64,000 nt of DNA from Desulfuromonadales bacterium (GTDB lineage: Bacteria; Desulfobacterota; Desulfuromonadia; Geobacterales; Pseudopelobacteraceae), in NCBI GenBank assembly GCA_013349325.1, contig DUZX01000010.1, positions 37,027-101,026 of the forward strand, in the 5' to 3' direction. The first letter of the stretch is position 1. Each line of letters begins with the position of its first letter. Of the stretch, positions 57,477-64,000 are shown in pieces. The notes beneath the pieces are model-generated. The model had not been told where the DNA came from. It made no database searches and was given only the letters and a program-made list of their open reading frames with translations. A program made the position numbers and the translations under genes.

Positions 57477-59545
57477 ACGCTTTCCTTGATCATGTTTTTC
57501 GGATAATTTTCTGAAGGCGTCGGTAGCGTAAAGCAGAAGGTGCTGCCGGTGCCGCTGCCCTTCGATTCCACCCAGACGCGGCCACCATGAACTTCAATGA
57601 TCCGCTTGACCAGTGCCAGGCCGACTCCGGTCCCTTCACTCGCACTGTCCAGCTTGTTAAACAGGCCGAAGATATTATCATGGAAACGTGCTTCAATCCC
57701 CAGGCCGTTGTCACTGACAAAAAATACGATAGTTGCCCCTTCCTGCCGCGAGCCGATCGTTATATGGGGTGCTAGTTGAAGACTCCGGTATTTAACGGCA
57801 TTTTCCACCAGATTCTGAAGAACCGTCGTGATCCGCTGTTCGTCACCGTAGACAGCAGGAAGACCGGGTTGTACGAGGACGTCGACCTGATGCTCACGGA
57901 GCAGGCCGGCCACCCGTGTCAGGACGTCGGAAACGACCTGCTGCATGTCGACTCGCGCGGGAGTGTCCATGCTCTTGCCGGCCCGTGAAAGAGCCAGAAG
58001 ATCTCTGAGCAGGTCTGCCATTTTAGAGGTGGCGCTGATAATCCTGGCAAGGTCGCCACTGACACGGGAATAGCGCCCGGATTCCACGTCATGCTTGATC
58101 TGGCCTGCAAAGCTCTGAATGGTAATCAACGGACTTTTTAAGTCGTGGGAAACGGAATAGGTAAAACGCTCCAGTTCGGTGTTTTTATCCTGCAGTGCTA
58201 TCTCAGCACGTTTGTGCTCGGTAATATCCCGTGCCGTCGATAGCGTCCCTTTTACAGAGCCGTGCTCATCTTCCAGCACTTTGCACCACCATGCTAAAAG
58301 CCTGATCTCGCCATCTTTGCGCCTCTGCCAGCTTTCGATATAGAGGACTTTTTCAGAGCCTTGAAATAACGGCTGGACGGCATCCAATGTGTTCTGCCCC
58401 TGTTCGATATAAAAAGAAGCCTCTTTGCCGATCACATCTTCTCCGAAGAACTCCCTACCGGCACTGTTTGACCAGGTATACATTTTATTATTATCAACTT
58501 CCATGATGATATCGGGAACAGCGCTCAGGAGCGCATTCTGGCGCGTTGCCAGAATTTTGTATTTCTCCGCAGACTCTGTGATGGCTCTGGTCTTTTTACG
58601 CACTTCCAGGCGGAGCATCCGATTCCAGGTAACTATGCCGGCAATAAGCAGGCAAAACCCCGCTGTTGCCAGCCACAGGCGACGGTCGGAGAACATGCTT
58701 TGTCCCGTGGGATTGACCCATCTCGTGCGGATCTCCTGCCGTTCCGCCTCGGTGATAGCCCGCAGCCCCTTTTGAAGAATGCCGTACAGCACCGGTTCAG
58801 TGTTCGGAACACCCATCGAAAGCTGATAGTCAAAATTGGCTTCACCGGCTACACGAAGATTGGTGATGTTCTTCTTCGTAATCAGGTACGAGGCGGTGGC
58901 AAGATCGATAACAGTGGCATCAGAACGCTTGAATGAAACATTATAGAGCGCAGCCAGGTCATCGGCAGCCAGATCGGTTACAAAGCCGAGATTCTTGTTT
59001 TCAAGGAATTCCGTGACGGCATAACTCTTGACAAGCGAGAGTTTCAAGCCGGAAAGATCCTTTGTGCCGAGTCTGCCCGTGCGCTCACTGCGCACGACAA
59101 TAACACTCGGCACGGTAATAAAAGGGGCGGTAAAGGAGATGAAACCGGATCGCGCGGGGGACTTTGTAACAGCGTTAACGATCTGGACCTCTCCGCTCCG
59201 TACCTTTGCGAGGATATCGTCAAGAGAGGAAAATCGCCGCTGATTGAAGTGAAAACCGATTTTTGATTCGAGCAGCTGTAGAAATTCATGCGCGAGTCCG
59301 GCTGGTTGATCCTGTGAGTCAAGAAAAACAAACGGCGCATAACCAGTTTCAATGGCAAGAACGATTCGGGACTTGTTTTGCATGAGCCAGAGTCGTTCTG
59401 CAGGGGTCAAGATGTCCTTGGTGTCGTCGCCTGCACAGGTGGAAGCATGCAGGGCGATTACCAGCAGCAGAGAAGCGATCAGGCGGCAGAATACTCTGCT
59501 GACTACACCGCTTTTTTGTGGAAGAATGTCAACAGATGCTTTCAT
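57473..59545 (-). CDS. Sensor kinase with periplasmic solute-binding (SBP_bac_3) domain and PAS
   Basis: A 690-residue kinase. A signal sequence is followed by a family 3 binding domain (about 45-270; VLAIETGYAPFVFLDSQDQPAGLAHEFLQLL), then a membrane helix (LWLATAGFCLLIAGIVTW near 290), PAS (about 330-445), HisKA at VSHDLKSPL (histidine near 467) and HATPase with DNGLGIEARF and GTGVGLALVKRIIE. The layout resembles half of BvgS/EvgS. It senses a small solute outside the cell membrane. No regulator gene is next to it. Its last part is closely similar to both neighbours. Confidence 0.9.
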   Translation of the reverse strand: MKASVDILPQKSGVVSRVFCRLIASLLLVIALHASTCAGDDTKDILTPAERLWLMQNKSRIVLAIETGYAPFVFLDSQDQPAGLAHEFLQLLESKIGFHFNQRRFSSLDDILAKVRSGEVQIVNAVTKSPARSGFISFTAPFITVPSVIVVRSERTGRLGTKDLSGLKLSLVKSYAVTEFLENKNLGFVTDLAADDLAALYNVSFKRSDATVIDLATASYLITKKNITNLRVAGEANFDYQLSMGVPNTEPVLYGILQKGLRAITEAERQEIRTRWVNPTGQSMFSDRRLWLATAGFCLLIAGIVTWNRMLRLEVRKKTRAITESAEKYKILATRQNALLSAVPDIIMEVDNNKMYTWSNSAGREFFGEDVIGKEASFYIEQGQNTLDAVQPLFQGSEKVLYIESWQRRKDGEIRLLAWWCKVLEDEHGSVKGTLSTARDITEHKRAEIALQDKNTELERFTYSVSHDLKSPLITIQSFAGQIKHDVESGRYSRVSGDLARIISATSKMADLLRDLLALSRAGKSMDTPARVDMQQVVSDVLTRVAGLLREHQVDVLVQPGLPAVYGDEQRITTVLQNLVENAVKYRSLQLAPHITIGSRQEGATIVFFVSDNGLGIEARFHDNIFGLFNKLDSASEGTGVGLALVKRIIEVHGGRVWVESKGSGTGSTFCFTLPTPSENYPKNMIKESV

Positions 59546-59580
59546 AACACTACTCCCGGGAGTGGCCCGTGAATGATAGT

Positions 59581-61572
59581 TCAGCGCACATGCTCCACCT
59601 GAACTGAAAACGTAAAAAAGAATGTGCTTCCCCGGCCCAGCCCGTCAGACTCCACCCAGACCCGTCCGCCATGAACCTCTACAATCCGTTTGACCAGCGC
59701 AAGACCGACTCCGGTCCCTTCACTCTTATTGTCCAGCTTGTTAAACAGGCCGAAGATGTTTTCGTGGAAACGCGCTTCGATCCCCTGGCCGTTATCGCTG
59801 ACAAAAAACAGTGGCATGGTGCCATTCTGGCGCGAGCCGATCGTTATGCGGGGTACCGGCTGATCTCCCCTGTATTTGATGGCATTTTCCAGCAGGTTCT
59901 GAAGTACGGTTGCGATTCGTAGCCGGTCACCATGCGCAGCCGGGATTCCGGGCTGAACAACGACCTCTATCTGATGTTGCTGGAGTGAACCAGCCAATCG
60001 AGTCAGGACATCGGATATCAGCCGCTCCATATCGATGAGTGACGGAGTGCCCATCATTTTACCGGCGCGAGACAGCTCCAGCAAATCGTTAAGCAGGGCG
60101 GTCATTTTTGAGGAAGCCACCATGATCCTTGTAAGATCGCTGCCGATGCGCGCAGTACGTCCGGTTTCTACATCCTGCATGACCTGTCCGGCAAAACTCT
60201 GAATCGTGATTAACGGGCTTTTCAGGTCATGCGAAACGGAATAAGTGAAACGCTCCAGCTCGGCATTCTTGTCGAGCAGTTCACGTTCAGCCTGCTTGCG
60301 CTTGGTGATATCGTGCCAAGTCACAAACAGTGCCGGTTTGCTATCCAGCATCATTGACGCGACCGATACGTCAACATGAAACAGAGAACCATCCTGGCGG
60401 CGATGCACCCATTCGAAGGTGCTGCTGCCGTTCTGCAACGCTTCTGCAATTCTCTGCTCGGCCGCTTCGGATGAGCTGCTGCCATCAGGCTGAAACTCAG
60501 GTGAATACATTTTAGGATGCTTCCCGATAATATCCACCCGGTCAGCCCGCAGCATGGCTTCTGCCGCACGGTTGCAATCGACGAAAAGGCTGTCGACGAT
60601 GATCAGATATGCATCCGGTGAGTCTCTGAACAGAATGCGGTACTTTTCCTCGCTCTCCCGCAGTGCATCCTCTGTCAGATTACGTTTCTGTTCGAGTGAG
60701 ACGAGCTTGGCCTGCATTTCCGCCAGCCAACCCATCACGCTTACGGTCTGCTGCTTCGGAACGGCAATGTCGGCAGAAAAATCACCCTGACCCATGCGGG
60801 AGAAATGGGCATAGAGGGTGTCAAGGTCTCCTCCGAGTGTGTTACGTAAAGCCCGGTAGGTCCGCCAGAGCATGATCGTCAGCCATGCGGCACATGAAAT
60901 AAATAAAACACGCAGCAGCAGTGCCTGCTTTTCTGCAGCACGGATGGAGTTTTGAGTCCGCGTGTCCATCATCGTGAAAAAGTCGTCTATCGGCTTCATG
61001 ATATCGGCTTTAGCACGGTGATAGTGCTGATCAAACATCAACAGCCGTGCTCTGGCCCGTGAGGACTCAGCGTCCGGGCCGACAGCAACCGCCAGTTTCA
61101 TGGCTTCTTGCTCAATGACAGCCAGCTGATCAGATTTCAGTTTGGCGTCAGAGAGTTTCGCCAACTCCCGGGCCGTAAAGCCGCTCTGTCGCATCAGTTC
61201 GAGCAGAGGAATCGCGTCAGGCGTGTCGGGGCGGGGCGGATTGGAACCATCCAGCACCAGGTCCCAGTATATGCGTGAATACCCTTCCGGGCGCGCTCTC
61301 CTGCCATCACGGATATCAAGCACCGCCTGATACTGCCGTTTGTATTTTGATTCGCCAGTAATGACGAACGTGCGGGCCATGCGGGTCAGGTCATCCGAAG
61401 ATTGGCGCAGTTCACTGGCCAGCAGATACGAGGTGTGCCGCCTGTCGTTGGCGTGATCGATCTCTTTTTCTGCACGAACGTAAATAACAAAAGCAAGAGT
61501 GAGGGGAATCAGCAGAGATGCTGTTACCAGAATAGTGCGGGAGAAGCGGATGAGCGCATTCCGAAAAATCAT
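59581..61572 (-). CDS. Membrane sensor histidine kinase with long periplasmic helical domain and PAS
   Basis: A protein of about 663 residues. The N-terminal helix (FSRTILVTASLLIPLTLAFVIYV) precedes a helical periplasmic region of about 190 residues (ELRQSSDDLTRMARTFVITGESKYKRQY), like CHASE3/4HB-type sensors. A second helix (ALLLRVLFISCAAWLTIMLW) and a HAMP-like stretch follow, then PAS (about 315-430), HisKA at VSHDLKSPL (histidine near 447) and HATPase with DNGQGIEARF. The start MIFRNA at 61572 is preferred. It is the third of three kinases with near-identical ends. Confidence 0.88.
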   Translation of the reverse strand: MIFRNALIRFSRTILVTASLLIPLTLAFVIYVRAEKEIDHANDRRHTSYLLASELRQSSDDLTRMARTFVITGESKYKRQYQAVLDIRDGRRARPEGYSRIYWDLVLDGSNPPRPDTPDAIPLLELMRQSGFTARELAKLSDAKLKSDQLAVIEQEAMKLAVAVGPDAESSRARARLLMFDQHYHRAKADIMKPIDDFFTMMDTRTQNSIRAAEKQALLLRVLFISCAAWLTIMLWRTYRALRNTLGGDLDTLYAHFSRMGQGDFSADIAVPKQQTVSVMGWLAEMQAKLVSLEQKRNLTEDALRESEEKYRILFRDSPDAYLIIVDSLFVDCNRAAEAMLRADRVDIIGKHPKMYSPEFQPDGSSSSEAAEQRIAEALQNGSSTFEWVHRRQDGSLFHVDVSVASMMLDSKPALFVTWHDITKRKQAERELLDKNAELERFTYSVSHDLKSPLITIQSFAGQVMQDVETGRTARIGSDLTRIMVASSKMTALLNDLLELSRAGKMMGTPSLIDMERLISDVLTRLAGSLQQHQIEVVVQPGIPAAHGDRLRIATVLQNLLENAIKYRGDQPVPRITIGSRQNGTMPLFFVSDNGQGIEARFHENIFGLFNKLDNKSEGTGVGLALVKRIVEVHGGRVWVESDGLGRGSTFFFTFSVQVEHVR

Positions 61573-61692
61573 AGAGGGATCCGATCGTTGATAACAATTC
61601 CAAGAGACCGGCATACTAGCAGCTATGCGATGTTTGTAAAGCGGGTTATCAAACAGCGGTTACCCGGAAACAAAAAAATATTCTCCTACCCC

Positions 61693-61721
61693 TTGATTTT
61701 TGAAATCGCACTGTTTATATT
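61693..61721 (+). promoter_or_regulatory. Promoter of groESL
   Basis: TTGATT and TATATT are separated by 17 bases, immediately upstream of the CIRCE element, the expected place for the vegetative promoter of the operon. Confidence 0.65.
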
Positions 61722-61729
61722 GCCTTGTA

Positions 61730-61756
61730 TTAGCACTCTGTTGATGTGAGTGCTAA
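61730..61756 (+). promoter_or_regulatory. CIRCE operator (HrcA binding site)
   Basis: TTAGCACTC-N9-GAGTGCTAA is an exact match to the CIRCE consensus. It lies between the promoter and groES, so the operon is repressed by HrcA and released at heat shock. Confidence 0.97.
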
Positions 61757-61802
61757 TTTTGTCTCAGACATCACACCACAAGGATAGAAAGGAGTAGTAC
61801 CG

Positions 61803-62090
61803 ATGAATTTACGACCACTGCAGGATCGCATCATTGTCAAACGAGTTGAAGAAGAAACAAAAACAGCGGGGGGGCTTTTCATTCCTGAAACCGCAAAAGA
61901 AAAACCACAGCGCGGCGAGATCGTGGCTGCCGGTAACGGCAAAAAAACTGATGACGGCAAAGTTCTTCCGCTGGATGTCAAAGTTGGCGATATCGTACTG
62001 TTCGGCAAATACGCCGGCACAGAAATCAAGGTAGACGGCGACGATTACCTGATGATGCGCGAAGACGACCTGTTGGCAGTTGTTCAATAA
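61803..62090 (+). CDS. groES: Co-chaperonin GroES
   Basis: A 95-residue Gro[26 protein letters not shown] is the conserved start; the mobile loop that binds GroEL is [44 protein letters not shown] is the family end. AAAGGAG precedes the ATG. It is the first gene of the groESL operon. Confidence 0.98.
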   Translation: MNLRPLQDRIIVKRVEEETKTAGGLFIPETAKEKPQRGEIVAAGNGKKTDDGKVLPLDVKVGDIVLFGKYAGTEIKVDGDDYLMMREDDLLAVVQ

Positions 62091-62102
62091 ATTAAAAAAT
62101 AA

Positions 62103-63773
<1,671 letters not shown>

Positions 63774-63810
63774 TCCGTCTTTATGCAACTCACGTGGTTG
63801 TAGTATATAA

Positions 63811-63842
63811 CAAGGCAGGGAGCTTCGGTTCCCTGCCTTGTT
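63811..63842 (+). terminator. Intrinsic terminator of groESL
   Basis: CAAGGCAGGGA and TCCCTGCCTTG form a strong stem around a short loop; TTG follows, with only a short T-run. It lies 38 bases after the groEL stop. Confidence 0.7.
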
Positions 63843-63901
63843 GCGTTATACGTGAGTTTCTCGTAGGGGCGCAACGCTAGTACCATGGAACATTTATTAT
63901 T

Positions 63902-64000
63902 TCGGAAAGTTTCCCCCTCCCCTTGCGGGAGGGGGGCAGGGGGTGGGGGAAGCTGCAACGGAGTACTTTCATGGCAACCTCCCCCCCACCCTAACCCTCC
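63902..64000. repeat. G/C-rich inverted-repeat element, cut by the window end
   Basis: CCCCCTCCCCTTGCGGGAGGGGGGCAGGGGGTGGGGG forms one arm; after about 30 bases CCTCCCCCCCACCCTAACCCTCC starts the opposite arm and runs out of the window. The layout is that of the elements at 21400 and 15645, here in an intergenic place. Confidence 0.7.

Overview
The window looks like chromosome of a Geobacter-like member of the Desulfobacterota (Geobacterales). This is inferred from several features together: a CIRCE-controlled groESL; many multi-domain sensor kinases; hydrogenase maturation genes; an anaerobic cobamide lower-ligand operon built around a ThiC-like 5-hydroxybenzimidazole synthase; and a PEP-CTERM protein behind a sigma-54-type promoter. 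No rRNA or phylogenetic test was possible. Several genes are broken exactly where unrelated sequences meet, so the region is either heavily rearranged or carries assembly joins.

Layout. 0.4-4.4 kb: a NitT/TauT-type ABC transport operon with an acyl-CoA ligase, behind a leader with an intrinsic terminator. Its permease gene is frameshifted and cut off. 4.4-12.0 kb: part of an exopolysaccharide cluster (truncated GT2, two sugar-nucleotide epimerases, a BY-kinase-like protein without a P-loop lysine, a radical SAM enzyme, two GT4 transferases, a Wza-type export lipoprotein). It ends in a decayed transposase. A PEP-CTERM gene and tRNA-Pro(CGG) follow. 14.3-26.3 kb: a DNA modification/defence island (RHH regulator, SNF2 helicase, mobile mystery proteins A and B, type III-like Mod and Res, a VapC/Phd pair and an IVP-type four-helix-bundle gene). 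Several short G-rich repeats have been inserted into its reading frames. 26.4-36.3 kb: hypC-hypF, an HhH protein, a periplasmic protein, a complete polar amino-acid ABC transporter, an MCP remnant, a degenerate metallo-beta-lactamase, a TSUP permease and an HNH protein.

36.3-46.1 kb: a cobalamin-riboswitch operon cobU-cobT-cobS-bzaF-bzaC-bzaD, followed on the same strand by a hybrid histidine kinase and cobC. Together these encode nucleotide-loop assembly plus oxygen-independent synthesis of a benzimidazole base. No bzaE is present, so the predicted base at this locus is a 5-methoxy (or 5-methoxy-6-methyl) benzimidazole rather than DMB. 46.2-50.9 kb: a frameshifted WD40 gene and a low-GC run of five lipoprotein genes (Gly-rich lipoprotein, CsgG, PEGA-like, DUF4810, GNA1162/DUF799). 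51.4-53.2 kb: debris of mobile DNA (TraF and ParB pieces), a MNT nucleotidyltransferase with a broken HEPN partner, and VapBC. 53.4-61.6 kb: four sensor kinases in a row, one with an ethylene-receptor-like copper-binding domain followed by GAF, as in plant ETR1. 61.7-63.8 kb: groES-groEL with promoter, CIRCE operator and terminator. The window ends inside another G-rich inverted-repeat element.
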